Source: an uncultured Oscillospiraceae bacterium (GTDB taxonomy: Bacteria; Bacillota; Clostridia; Oscillospirales; Oscillospiraceae). Taken from it: DNA of 7,761 bases. How positions within the stretch are numbered: position 1 is the first letter of the stretch; each line of letters starts with the position of its first letter. Positions 1-5,849 of the stretch are shown one piece after another. A program made the position numbers and the translations under genes. A model generated the notes under the pieces. That model saw only the letters and a program-made list of their open reading frames with translations, did not search any database and had not been told where the DNA came from. Location of the stretch: positions 1 to 7,761 of the forward strand of contig CAADSF010000144.1 of NCBI GenBank assembly GCA_900751035.1. Direction: 5' to 3'.

Positions 1-161
1 GGCAACACCGCACAATTGCGTCTTCGTGCTTCAGCGGATCTTTTTCGCCAATTCTGCGGTTTGAAAAGTTCGAAATACATACAGTATTCCTTCACTTTTT
101 AAACCTTGACTTGACGAAAAATCTCTCGCTGAATCAGCTTGCCGAATTGTGCGGTGTTGCC
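1..161. mobile_element. MITE-like element, 161 bp, perfect 17-bp terminal inverted repeats
   Basis: The first 17 bases (GGCAACACCGCACAATT) are the exact reverse complement of bases 145-161. The similarity continues imperfectly inwards: TTCAGCG, then a GAT-TTTTTCG block and CAA, appear on both arms, so each arm is roughly 45-50 bases. No transposase is encoded. That is the usual look of a non-autonomous miniature inverted-repeat transposable element mobilised in trans. The outer left flank is outside the window, so a target-site duplication cannot be tested. The element is AT-richer than the housekeeping genes further on. Transposase family is not assigned. An alternative is a palindromic intergenic repeat that is not a transposon. 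Confidence 0.7.
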
Positions 162-276
162 CTAATTCGGACAGGAGGCCTGCCGTACTGCTGGTGCAAA
201 AGATTGCAGGAGGATGACAATGAAAGGTAAGCTTACGCAAAATCCGTTTGACGCCATATATGACACCATGCTATAA
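162..276 (+). other. Possible 3' coding remnant plus 18-codon ORF with strong RBS
   Basis: One forward frame stays open from base 3 through the whole inverted-repeat element to a TAA at 228-230. Its end, after the element, reads RTGGLPYCWCKRLQEDDNER. A second ORF starts at ATG 220 behind a good AGGAGG (209-214) and overlaps that stop by 11 bases, as translationally coupled genes do. It encodes only MKGKLTQNPFDAIYDTML before a TAA (274-276) that lies inside the hicAB -10 box. I recognise neither peptide. The arrangement could be the tail of a gene disrupted by the element followed by a truncated partner, or simply chance. Only the open frame, the RBS and the overlap are seen directly. Confidence 0.25.
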
Positions 277-277
277 T
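248..277 (+). promoter_or_regulatory. hicAB promoter with possible operator
   Basis: TTGACG (248-253) and a perfect TATAAT (272-277) are separated by 18 bases, so transcription should start near 284 and give a short leader before hicA. The palindrome CATATATG (255-262) lies in the spacer. It would be a natural operator for a ribbon-helix-helix antitoxin such as HicB, which in known systems represses its own promoter. That last point is inference. Confidence 0.75.
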
Positions 278-309
278 AAGACTGTACAGAGAGACAGAGG
301 TGATGTGCC

Positions 310-564
310 GTGTCAAAATGGGATAAACTATTGGCAAGGATCTGCGGATTATCGCGCGATCTTCGTTTTGACGAGCTGCGCAAGGTGCTGGAGAGCTACG
401 GCTATGAAATGCGCCAGCCAAACGGCGGCAGCAGTCATTGCACGTTCCGCAAGCCCGGCTGTGCGCCAATCACCATTCCCATGCACGAACCGCTCAAGAA
501 AGTCTACGTTATGATGGTAAAAGAAGTTGTAGAAAGCGAGGTGTCAAATTGTGAAGACGATTGA
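310..564 (+). CDS. hicA: HicA-family mRNA interferase toxin
   Basis: An 84-residue protein of the HicA family. These small double-stranded-RNA-binding-fold ribonucleases cleave mRNA when not neutralised by HicB. The core GGSSHCTFRKPG (residues 39-50) carries the conserved histidine, His43, which is the catalytic residue in characterised HicA proteins, and it is followed by the hydrophobic PITIPMHEPL strand. About 20 residues precede the FDELRKVLESYGYE helix, so this is the longer form rather than the roughly 60-residue minimal toxin. The start is GTG at 310, chosen because AGAGGTGAT (296-304) sits at proper spacing and the N-terminus MSKWDKLL fits the family. The gene overlaps hicB by 14 bases, implying translational coupling. 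The histidine is present, so the toxin looks intact. Confidence 0.9.
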   Translation: MSKWDKLLARICGLSRDLRFDELRKVLESYGYEMRQPNGGSSHCTFRKPGCAPITIPMHEPLKKVYVMMVKEVVESEVSNCEDD

Positions 565-919
565 GTATTATATGAATCTTCCATACCGTCTGGAGCTTGT
601 TCCGGACACGGAGGAAGGTGGTTTTGTTGCCTCGTATCCGGAGCTGCGCGGCTGCCTGACCAGCGGCGAAACGGCGGAAGCGGCGCTGAAAAACGCGCAG
701 GACTGCAAACGTGAATGGCTGGCCGCTGCACTGGAAGATGGCTATGAGATTCCAGAGCCCGCGTCTGATGACGAGTATTCCGGTCAGTTCAAGCTGCGGC
801 TTCCGAAGTCGCTGCACCGCGCACTTGCGGAAAACTCCAAGCGCGAGGGCATCAGCATGAACCAGTATTGTCTGTACCTGCTGACAAAAAATAATGCCGA
901 ATTTCGCCACGGCGCATAA
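551..919 (+). CDS. hicB: HicB-family antitoxin with ribbon-helix-helix domain
   Basis: A 122-residue antitoxin. Residues about 5-70 form the partial RNase-H-like HicB fold (YRLELVPDTEEGGFVASYPELRGC, with the GGFVA strand and the YPEL..C segment), which binds and masks HicA. Residues about 78-112 (FKLRLPKSLHRALAENSKREGIS and MNQYCLYLLTK) form a ribbon-helix-helix DNA-binding domain like that of Arc/CopG proteins, expected to bind the operon's promoter. The start is GTG at 551 behind GAGGTG (538-543), inside the end of hicA. The in-frame ATG at 572 would remove the family-typical MKTIEYY start. The toxin-first order and overlap are typical of hicAB, and both partners look complete. The pair sits beside a MITE and far from core genes, consistent with an acquired module. 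Confidence 0.9.
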   Translation: MKTIEYYMNLPYRLELVPDTEEGGFVASYPELRGCLTSGETAEAALKNAQDCKREWLAAALEDGYEIPEPASDDEYSGQFKLRLPKSLHRALAENSKREGISMNQYCLYLLTKNNAEFRHGA

Positions 920-935
920 CGAATCGTAAGATGCA

Positions 936-967
936 GGCACCTCCGTCCAATTGCGGGTGGAGGTGCC
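936..967 (+). terminator. Hairpin after hicB, probable weak terminator
   Basis: GGCACCTCC (936-944) pairs perfectly with GGAGGTGCC (959-967). Four further inner pairs, two of them G-U, leave a 6-base loop (949-954). The hairpin starts 16 bases after the hicB stop. There is no U-tract. Instead ATACTA/TAGTAT (968-973 and 977-982) forms a second small AT-rich palindrome immediately downstream. The position suggests termination or mRNA 3'-end protection, but intrinsic termination is not assured. Confidence 0.5.
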
Positions 968-982
968 ATACTATTATAGTAT

Positions 983-1173
983 CAATGCACACATACATGA
1001 TCTGCTGCAGAAAGCATACGCGCTGTATATATACATGAAAAGTGTATAATTCAACCCGTACGGAAGCCCGTCGGTTTTGCAGAAAACCCTGCGTTCTGCG
1101 CGGAATTGTGCAATCTGCCGCTTTTACGGACGCTTGTGCCGATAGAGTTGTATGGTTTTTTATTCATTTTCTC
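983..1173. other. Non-coding gap upstream of the ABC importer, small palindromes
   Basis: I see no convincing gene here. The gap holds the perfect palindrome TGTATATATACA (1024-1035), the 10-mer GTGTATAATT (1042-1051) that recurs at 1193-1202 over the importer's -10 box, and a short hairpin GGTTTT-GCAG-AAAACC (1073-1088). The repeated AT-rich 10-mer and the palindrome could be binding sites of a regulator of amino-acid uptake. They resemble ArgR-type boxes only loosely, and AT-rich promoter sequence makes chance matches likely. No T-box or other riboswitch signature was recognised. Confidence 0.35.
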
Positions 1174-1201
1174 TTGACATTATGCACTTCGCGTGTATAA
1201 T
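1174..1201 (+). promoter_or_regulatory. Promoter of the amino-acid ABC importer operon
   Basis: A perfect TTGACA (1174-1179) and a perfect TATAAT (1196-1201) are separated by 16 bases. The predicted start is near 1208, giving a leader of about 48 bases. AGGAGG (1242-1247) precedes the ATG at 1256 by eight bases. A loose dyad TGTAT-N10-ATACA (1194-1213) overlaps the -10 box and start site, a position suited to a repressor. This dyad is suggestive only. Confidence 0.85.
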
Positions 1202-1255
1202 TATGAGCATACAAAATAACACACGACGCACAGCGCGTCACAGGAGGAACTGAAC

Positions 1256-2026
1256 ATGAAAAAGTATCTTGCACTGCTGCTTGCAGCCATTATGGCGATG
1301 AGCCTTGCGGCCTGCGCTTCCACCGCAAAGACCGAAGAAGCCGCCTCCGCCAAGCTGACCATGGCGACCGAGGCCACCTTCCCGCCGTATGAATACTATG
1401 ACGGCGACGCCATCGTCGGCATCGACGTGGAAGTCGCACAGGCCATCGCCGACAAGCTCGGCATGGAGCTGGAGGTCACCGACATTGCGTTCGACTCCAT
1501 CATCCCCGGCGTGCAGACCGGCAAGTATGACATGGGCATGGCCGGTATGACCGTGACCGACGAGCGTAAGGAGCAGGTCAACTTCTCCGACTCCTACGCC
1601 ACGGGCGTGCAGGTCGTCATCGTCAAGGACGACAGCCCCATCACCTCGGTCGACGATCTGTTCGCGGAGGGCGCCAGCACCGTCGTCGGCACGCAGGCCG
1701 GTACCACGGGCTTTATCTATGCCACGTCCGACATTGAAGACGCCGGGCTTGGTACTGTCAAGTCCTTCGGCAAGACGACCGACGCCGTCGAAGCGCTGAA
1801 GAACGGTCAGGTTGACTGCGTCGTGCTCGACAACGAGCCTGCAAAGGCACTGGTCGCGGCCAACGAGGGCCTGCACATCCTCGACACCGAATACGCCGTT
1901 GAGGAGTACGCCATTGCCATCGCCAAGGAAAACACCGACCTGCTGGAAAAGGTCAACAAGGCGCTTGCCGAGCTGACCGCCGACGGCACGCTGCAGTCGA
2001 TTGTTGACAAGTACATCGGCAAATAA
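1256..2026 (+). CDS. Lipoprotein amino-acid-binding protein of an ABC importer (SBP_bac_3 family)
   Basis: A 256-residue extracytoplasmic solute-binding lipoprotein that captures a polar amino acid for the permease encoded downstream. The signal peptide ends in a lipobox, L17-A18-A19-C20, and the mature protein is anchored by lipid on Cys20. The family-3 binding fold follows: ATEATFPPYEYYDG (37-50) with aromatic ligand-stacking residues, GIDVEVAQAIADKLG (55-69), TVTDERKEQVNFSDSY (99-114) and VVLDNEPA (189-196). Arg104 and Asp192 match the positions that bind the ligand's alpha-carboxylate and alpha-amino groups in HisJ/GlnH-type proteins. The start has an ideal AGGAGG. It is the first gene of the operon. 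Substrate cannot be fixed from sequence: arginine, glutamine, cystine or another polar amino acid are all possible. Confidence 0.9.
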   Translation: MKKYLALLLAAIMAMSLAACASTAKTEEAASAKLTMATEATFPPYEYYDGDAIVGIDVEVAQAIADKLGMELEVTDIAFDSIIPGVQTGKYDMGMAGMTVTDERKEQVNFSDSYATGVQVVIVKDDSPITSVDDLFAEGASTVVGTQAGTTGFIYATSDIEDAGLGTVKSFGKTTDAVEALKNGQVDCVVLDNEPAKALVAANEGLHILDTEYAVEEYAIAIAKENTDLLEKVNKALAELTADGTLQSIVDKYIGK

Positions 2027-2049
2027 AAATTCAATCTGTATCTTCGCAA

Positions 2050-2074
2050 CGGGACGGAGCGATGCTCCGCCCCG
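2050..2074 (+). promoter_or_regulatory. GC-rich stem-loop between binding-protein and permease genes
   Basis: Bases 2050-2060 pair with 2064-2074 (CGGGACGGAGC against GCTCCGCCCCG) with one A-C mismatch and a three-base loop. No U-tract follows. It lies 24 bases after the binding-protein stop and 48 bases before the permease start. In many ABC importers a stem-loop here protects the upstream mRNA or lets only some transcripts continue, so the binding protein is made in excess. That role is inferred from position. Confidence 0.6.
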
Positions 2075-2121
2075 CTGCTTCGTGCCATACGACTTTATAG
2101 AAAAGAGGGAGCGCTTCGCCC

Positions 2122-2862
2122 ATGACAGAATGGTTTCGGACATGGCTCGCAAAGGCAGCCAAGGACTTTGTCACCTGCTTCATCACCAAGGATCGCTGGA
2201 AATATATCGTAAAGGGTCTGGGCAACACGCTCCAGATCGCGCTGGCCGCCGTGCTGCTGGGCATCCTGATCGGCACAATCGTCGCCATTATCCGCTCGAC
2301 GCACGACAAAACGCATGAGACGATGCGCCCCGGTCTGGGCCGGTCGCTGCTGAACATCGCAGACTGGCTCTGCAAGGTCTACCTGACCGTCATCCGCGGC
2401 ACGCCTGCGATGATTCAGATCCTTATTATGTTCTTTGTCGTCTTCTCCACCGCACGCAACGGTACGCCCGTCGCCATGCTGACGTTCGGCATTAACTCCG
2501 GCGCCTACGTCGCGGAGATCATCCGCGGCGGCATCATGGCCGTCGACGAGGGGCAGAACGAGGCGGGCCGTTCGCTCGGCCTCAACTTCGCGCAGACCAT
2601 GCTCTACATCATCATCCCGCAGGCGCTCAAGAACGTGCTGCCCGCGCTGGCAAATGAATTTATTGTGCTGCTGAAGGAAACGTCCGTCGCCTGCTACGTG
2701 GCCGTCAACGATCTGACCAAGGGCGGCGAGATCATCCGCTCGCAGACGTATATTCAGGCCATGCCGCTGCTGATCGTCGCGGCGCTGTACCTCATTATGG
2801 TCGTGTTCTTCTCGCATCTGGTAAGCAAGCTGGAAAGGAGGCTGCGCAGCAGTGACCACTGA
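2122..2862 (+). CDS. Amino-acid ABC transporter permease (HisM/GlnP type)
   Basis: A 246-residue inner-membrane permease that forms, probably as a homodimer, the channel of the importer. Hydrophobic segments are visible at about 34-57, 85-109, 115-137, 178-196 and 212-233. VIRGTP (90-95) is the family's conserved motif. The cytoplasmic coupling (EAA) loop, which docks on the ATPase, runs from about residue 132 to 168 with the core EAGRSLGLN (147-155) and ending in IIIPQAL. AGAGGGAG (2104-2111) precedes the ATG by ten bases. The gene overlaps the ATPase gene by 11 bases, implying coupled translation. There is only one permease gene, which fits a homodimeric channel. The 21-base stretch before the first membrane segment is charged and cytoplasmic. 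Confidence 0.9.
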   Translation: MTEWFRTWLAKAAKDFVTCFITKDRWKYIVKGLGNTLQIALAAVLLGILIGTIVAIIRSTHDKTHETMRPGLGRSLLNIADWLCKVYLTVIRGTPAMIQILIMFFVVFSTARNGTPVAMLTFGINSGAYVAEIIRGGIMAVDEGQNEAGRSLGLNFAQTMLYIIIPQALKNVLPALANEFIVLLKETSVACYVAVNDLTKGGEIIRSQTYIQAMPLLIVAALYLIMVVFFSHLVSKLERRLRSSDH

Positions 2863-3598
2863 CGTTCTGATTCAGGTTCAGGACCTGAAAAAGCATTTTA
2901 CCGGCGCGTCCGCCATCAAGGCGCTCGACGGCGTTTCGGTCGATATCAAAAAAGGCGAGGTCGTGGTCGTCATCGGCCCGTCCGGCTCCGGCAAGTCCAC
3001 GTTCCTGCGCTGCCTCAATCTGCTGGAGGTCCCGACCGGCGGGCAGATTCTCTTTAACGGCGTCGATATCACCGACAAAAGCTGCAACATCAACCTCCAC
3101 CGGCAGAAGATGGGCATGGTGTTCCAGCATTTCAATCTCTTCCCGCATATGACCATCCTGCGCAACATGACCCTTGCGCCCGTGAAGCTCCTGCATAAAT
3201 CGCAGGAGGAGGCGGACGCACAGGCGCTGAAGCTCCTGCAGCGCGTCGGACTCGGCGACCGCGGGAACGCATACCCCGCACAGCTGTCCGGCGGACAGAA
3301 GCAGCGCGTGGCCATCGTCCGCGCACTCATGATGGAGCCGGAGGTCATGCTCTTCGACGAGCCCACAAGCGCACTCGACCCGGAGATGGTCGGCGAGGTT
3401 CTGGAGGTCATGAAGGAGCTGGCGCACGACGGCATGACGATGGTCGTCGTCACGCACGAGATGGGCTTTGCCCGCGAGGTCGGCAGCCGCGTGCTGTTTA
3501 TGGCCGACGGAAGGCTCGTCGAGCAGGGAACCCCTGAGCAGATTTTCGAGCACCCCCGGAATCCCCGCCTGCAGGATTTCCTGGGAAAAGTCCTGTAA
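2852..3598 (+). CDS. Amino-acid ABC transporter ATP-binding protein (GlnQ type)
   Basis: A 248-residue cytoplasmic ATPase that powers the importer. All nucleotide-binding motifs are intact: Walker A GPSGSGKST (42-50), Q-loop Gln92 in FQHFNLFPHM, signature LSGGQKQR (145-152), Walker B VMLFDEP (165-171) with catalytic Glu170, D-loop SALD (173-176) and switch His202 in VTHEMGF. The FNLFPHMT segment and the overall length are typical of polar amino-acid transporters (GlnQ/HisP/ArtP). The start is GTG at 2852 within the end of the permease gene, ten bases after AAAGGAGG (2834-2841). It is the last gene of the operon and stops six bases before the terminator stem. One mild departure is IVRAL where most relatives have IARAL after the signature. 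Confidence 0.95.
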   Translation: MTTDVLIQVQDLKKHFTGASAIKALDGVSVDIKKGEVVVVIGPSGSGKSTFLRCLNLLEVPTGGQILFNGVDITDKSCNINLHRQKMGMVFQHFNLFPHMTILRNMTLAPVKLLHKSQEEADAQALKLLQRVGLGDRGNAYPAQLSGGQKQRVAIVRALMMEPEVMLFDEPTSALDPEMVGEVLEVMKELAHDGMTMVVVTHEMGFAREVGSRVLFMADGRLVEQGTPEQIFEHPRNPRLQDFLGKVL

Positions 3599-3603
3599 AA
3601 AGT

Positions 3604-3637
3604 CCGGCCCGCTGCAAAAAAGCAGCGGGCCGGTTTT
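3604..3637. terminator. Strong bidirectional intrinsic terminator
   Basis: CCGGCCCGCTGC (3604-3615) pairs perfectly with GCAGCGGGCCGG (3622-3633) around an A6 loop, followed by TTTT. On the other strand the stem is followed within two bases by five Ts (from AAAAA at 3597-3601). It therefore can end both the importer operon and transcripts of the converging minus-strand gene at 3799-4479. Confidence 0.93.
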
Positions 3638-3660
3638 GTATAACACTGGCGTATTCCATT

Positions 3661-3762
3661 GTAGGGGCCGACGACTCTGTCGGCCCGAAAATGTCACGAA
3701 TTCGCCGAAAAGTTCTGTAGAAAAGCTGCATTCTGCGGGCGGACAGAGGCGTCCGCCCCTAC
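3661..3762. mobile_element. MITE-like repeat, copy 1 (102 bp)
   Basis: The element starts with GTAGGGGC and ends with GCCCCTAC. Its ends are imperfect inverted repeats of about 27 bases. Each end is itself a hairpin: GGGCCGAC/GTCGGCCC (3665-3687 region) at the left and GGGCGGAC/GTCCGCCC (3738-3759 region) at the right. The two arms differ by a C-to-G change matched by a G-to-C change, so pairing is kept. The reverse complement matches 5850-5952 closely, with near-identical outer arms and a diverged middle of about 18 bases. It has no coding capacity. TA next to GGGG/CCCC at both ends would fit the TA target duplication of IS630/Tc1-type elements, but this is unproven. It lies between the minus-strand gene's stop and the bidirectional terminator. 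Confidence 0.8.
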
Positions 3763-3798
3763 AAGGAGCTGACGATTCTGCCTCAGACGCTCCCGCGT

Positions 3799-4479
3799 TC
3801 ATGCTTCCCGGTCGTCCCGGATGAACATGAGGATGAAGCTGACGAGCAGCAATCCGCAGCAGACCCAGATGGCGCGGATGTCGGTGAACTCCGTCATGAG
3901 ACTGCCGAGGCCTGCGCCTGCGGCGAAGACGAGAATGACGCCGAAATAGGTCTTTGCTGCGTCGAGCGACGCACGACTGTGGTCGTGCAGATATTCGCCC
4001 AGCGCCTCTGCCGCGCTGCGGAGATTGCCGATACACATGGTACTGGCGTAGACATGGCCATGAATTTTATGGAAGGTATGCACCTGCATGGCGCATACGA
4101 ACGAGACGAGCGCGTTTGCCAGCGGGTCGAGCGTGTGCGGCAGGAAGCCGACAGCGCAAAGGAACACGATCTCCTGCAATAATACCAGCTGCCGCCAGTG
4201 CAGCTGCCGGAAATTGCGGAAGCGGATGTGGATAAACTCTGCTGCCAGAGTCCCGAACACGAAGGAAAGAAGCGGAATCAGATATTTCAGACACACGGCC
4301 CAGTCGCGCCGCAGAAGCGCCGCGCTCAAAAGCACAATGTTGCCGGTCTGCGCGTTGGCGAAGACCTGACCGCGGCTGATGTAGGTATAGGCGTCCTGAA
4401 AGCCGCCGGAGAGCGTGACGAAGACCGCTGCGCGGAAGGTATCGGACATCTGCCCGTGAAAATGATGGCTGTGCTGCAT
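3799..4479 (-). CDS. DUF1275/YoaK-family membrane protein
   Basis: A 226-residue predicted multi-pass membrane protein (about six hydrophobic segments) of the YoaK/DUF1275 family, whose function is not established. Family signatures visible are SGGFQDAYTYI followed by GQVFANAQTGNIVLL near the N-terminus and HGHVYASTMCIGNLRS in the middle. The N-terminus is histidine-rich (MQHSHHFHGQ). I chose the ATG at 4479 because GAGGTG lies six bases upstream. The longer in-frame ATG at 4533 overlaps the -10 box, lies upstream of the predicted transcription start and has no RBS. The gene converges on the importer operon and diverges from pta. It is monocistronic, and the nearest stop signal is the bidirectional terminator beyond the MITE copy. 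Confidence 0.85.
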   Translation of the reverse strand: MQHSHHFHGQMSDTFRAAVFVTLSGGFQDAYTYISRGQVFANAQTGNIVLLSAALLRRDWAVCLKYLIPLLSFVFGTLAAEFIHIRFRNFRQLHWRQLVLLQEIVFLCAVGFLPHTLDPLANALVSFVCAMQVHTFHKIHGHVYASTMCIGNLRSAAEALGEYLHDHSRASLDAAKTYFGVILVFAAGAGLGSLMTEFTDIRAIWVCCGLLLVSFILMFIRDDREA

Positions 4480-4499
4480 ACCGCACCTCGCTTGAGATA

Positions 4500-4524
4500 G
4501 ACTTGCGCCGCAAGTCCGGCGCAA
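4500..4524 (-). promoter_or_regulatory. Leader with two mutually exclusive hairpins
   Basis: In the untranslated leader of the YoaK-family mRNA, two perfect stems share bases. One is TTGCGCCG (4503-4510) with CGGCGCAA (4517-4524). The other is GACTTGC (4500-4506) with GCAAGTC (4510-4516). Only one can form at a time, and the outer one would form first during transcription. They end about ten bases before the RBS. The pairs are seen directly. A switch role is speculative. Confidence 0.4.
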
Positions 4525-4533
4525 ACGACCCAT

Positions 4534-4562
4534 ATTATATGCGATAACCGGAAAAAAGTAAA
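4534..4562 (-). promoter_or_regulatory. Promoter of the YoaK-family gene
   Basis: Read on the minus strand, TTTACT (4562-4557), a 17-base spacer and a perfect TATAAT (4539-4534) predict a transcript starting near 4527. This leaves a leader of roughly 48 bases to the ATG at 4479 and rules out the ATG at 4533. Confidence 0.7.
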
Positions 4563-4714
4563 CCCTTTCTGCAAAAACCGCTTGACTCGCACTCGCCGAA
4601 AAGAACGTGTTTGAGGGCGACGTGACGGGATAAGGATGGATCTGAAAAATTCGTGACCGAGATTACCATCCCGGTGCGGCCTGCCGGATAAGCGGAAAAT
4701 TTTTGCCGGGGGTG

Positions 4715-4743
4715 TTGTTTTATGCCGGGTTTCGTTGTATACT
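4715..4743 (+). promoter_or_regulatory. pta promoter
   Basis: TTGTTT (4715-4720) and TATACT (4738-4743) are 17 bases apart. Transcription would start near 4750, about 42 bases before the pta ATG. GGAGGT (4778-4783) is the RBS. The stretch 4563-4714, between this and the divergent promoter, shows no gene or clear element. Confidence 0.65.
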
Positions 4744-4791
4744 GGGAGTCAGAATAACAGCGGAAAAACCGCACAATGGAGGTAAGATACC

Positions 4792-5808
4792 ATGTTTACA
4801 AAGCTGATCGACGCACTGAAGGCGACCCGCCGCACCATCGTCTTTACTGAAGGCCCCGACGCCCGTATTCTTGAAGCGGCTGACCGTCTCATCAAGGACG
4901 ATCTGATGAACGTCATCCTCATCGGCAATGTCGACGAGGTCAGAGCTGCGGCCGAAAAGGGCGGCTTCGACGTCGCAAAGGCCGAGATCATCGACCCGGC
5001 GACGTATGCCGGCATGGATGAGATGGCCCAGAAGATGGTCGAGCTGCGCAAGGGCAAGATGTCTGAGGAAGACTGCCGCAAGGCGCTGGCCAAGGGCAAT
5101 TATTTCGGCACCATGCTCGTCAAGATGGGCAAGGCCGACGCGCTGCTCGGCGGCGCGACCTATTCTACCGCTGATACCGTCCGGCCGGCGCTGCAGCTGG
5201 TCAAGACGAAGAAGGGCGCACATCTGGTGTCCTCCTCCTTCATCCTCTTCCGCAAGGACAAGGATGGCAATGACGAGAAGTACTGCATGGGCGACTGCGC
5301 CATCAACATCGACTATCAGGACACCGTCGACAAGGCGACCGGCGAGGTGACCTTCACGGCAGCGCAGAAGCTGGCCGAGGTCGCGGTCGAGTCTGCCCGC
5401 ACGGCAGAGTTCTTCGGCATCGACCCGAAGGTCGCGCTCCTGTCCTTCTCCACGAAGGGCTCCGGCAAGGGCGGCACGGTCCAGCTCAGCCACGACGCCA
5501 CCATCGAGGCGCAGAAGCTCGCCCCTGAACTGGCAATCGACGGCGAAATGCAGTTTGACGCGGCTGTCTCCCCGGTCGTCGGCCAGCTGAAGTTCCCCGG
5601 CAGCAAGGTTGCGGGCTATGCCAACACCTTCATCTTCCCGTGCATCGAGGCCGGAAACATCGGCTACAAGATCGCCCAGCGTCTCGGCGGCTTCGAGGCC
5701 TACGGCCCCATCCTGCAGGGCCTGAACGCCCCCATCAACGACCTCTCCCGCGGCTGCAACGCCGACGAGGTCTACAAGATGGCGATCATCACGGCAGGCA
5801 TGGCGTAA
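4792..5808 (+). CDS. pta: Phosphate acetyltransferase
   Basis: A 338-residue cytoplasmic enzyme of the PTA_PTB family, the short single-domain form. It interconverts acetyl-CoA plus phosphate and acetyl phosphate plus CoA. In fermenters this feeds acetate kinase for ATP. Visible family blocks include TIVFTEGPDARIL (residues 15-27), LLGGATYSTADTVRPALQ (118-135), LLSFSTKGSG (217-226), DGEMQFDAA (250-258), NTFIFPCIEAGNIGYK (279-294) and GPILQGLNAPINDLSRGC (305-322). Ser319 and Arg320 correspond to active-site Ser309 and Arg310 of the Methanosarcina enzyme. The residue seven after the serine, Asp316 there, is Glu326 here (NADEV rather than the usual order ending in D). The RBS is GGAGGT nine bases upstream of the ATG. 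Unusually, no ackA follows within the window; downstream come repeats and then a MATE gene. Confidence 0.95.
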   Translation: MFTKLIDALKATRRTIVFTEGPDARILEAADRLIKDDLMNVILIGNVDEVRAAAEKGGFDVAKAEIIDPATYAGMDEMAQKMVELRKGKMSEEDCRKALAKGNYFGTMLVKMGKADALLGGATYSTADTVRPALQLVKTKKGAHLVSSSFILFRKDKDGNDEKYCMGDCAINIDYQDTVDKATGEVTFTAAQKLAEVAVESARTAEFFGIDPKVALLSFSTKGSGKGGTVQLSHDATIEAQKLAPELAIDGEMQFDAAVSPVVGQLKFPGSKVAGYANTFIFPCIEAGNIGYKIAQRLGGFEAYGPILQGLNAPINDLSRGCNADEVYKMAIITAGMA

Positions 5809-5849
5809 GTCATAATTTTATGGAATTTGCGTAAATTCGAACACAATCT

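Noticed and set aside
268..982. Matching TATTATAG-like motifs before hicA and after hicB as element ends
   Set aside because: Only about 10 of 13 AT-rich bases match, one of them being the -10 box itself; chance is sufficient.
983..1255. T-box or other riboswitch upstream of the amino-acid importer
   Set aside because: No T-box signature sequence or terminator/antiterminator pair was seen, and the predicted leader is only about 48 bases.
1238..2152. 304-codon minus-strand ORF opposite the binding-protein gene
   Set aside because: A shadow of GC-rich coding sequence. The forward frame has a lipobox, family motifs, an RBS and a promoter.
2795..4036. 413-codon minus-strand ORF opposite the ATPase gene
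   Set aside because: Low-complexity Arg/His-rich product crossing a terminator and a MITE, antisense to an intact GlnQ-type ATPase.
4480..4533. Longer start (ATG 4533) for the YoaK-family gene
   Set aside because: The ATG overlaps the -10 box and lies upstream of the predicted transcript start without an RBS, whereas ATG 4479 has GAGGTG.
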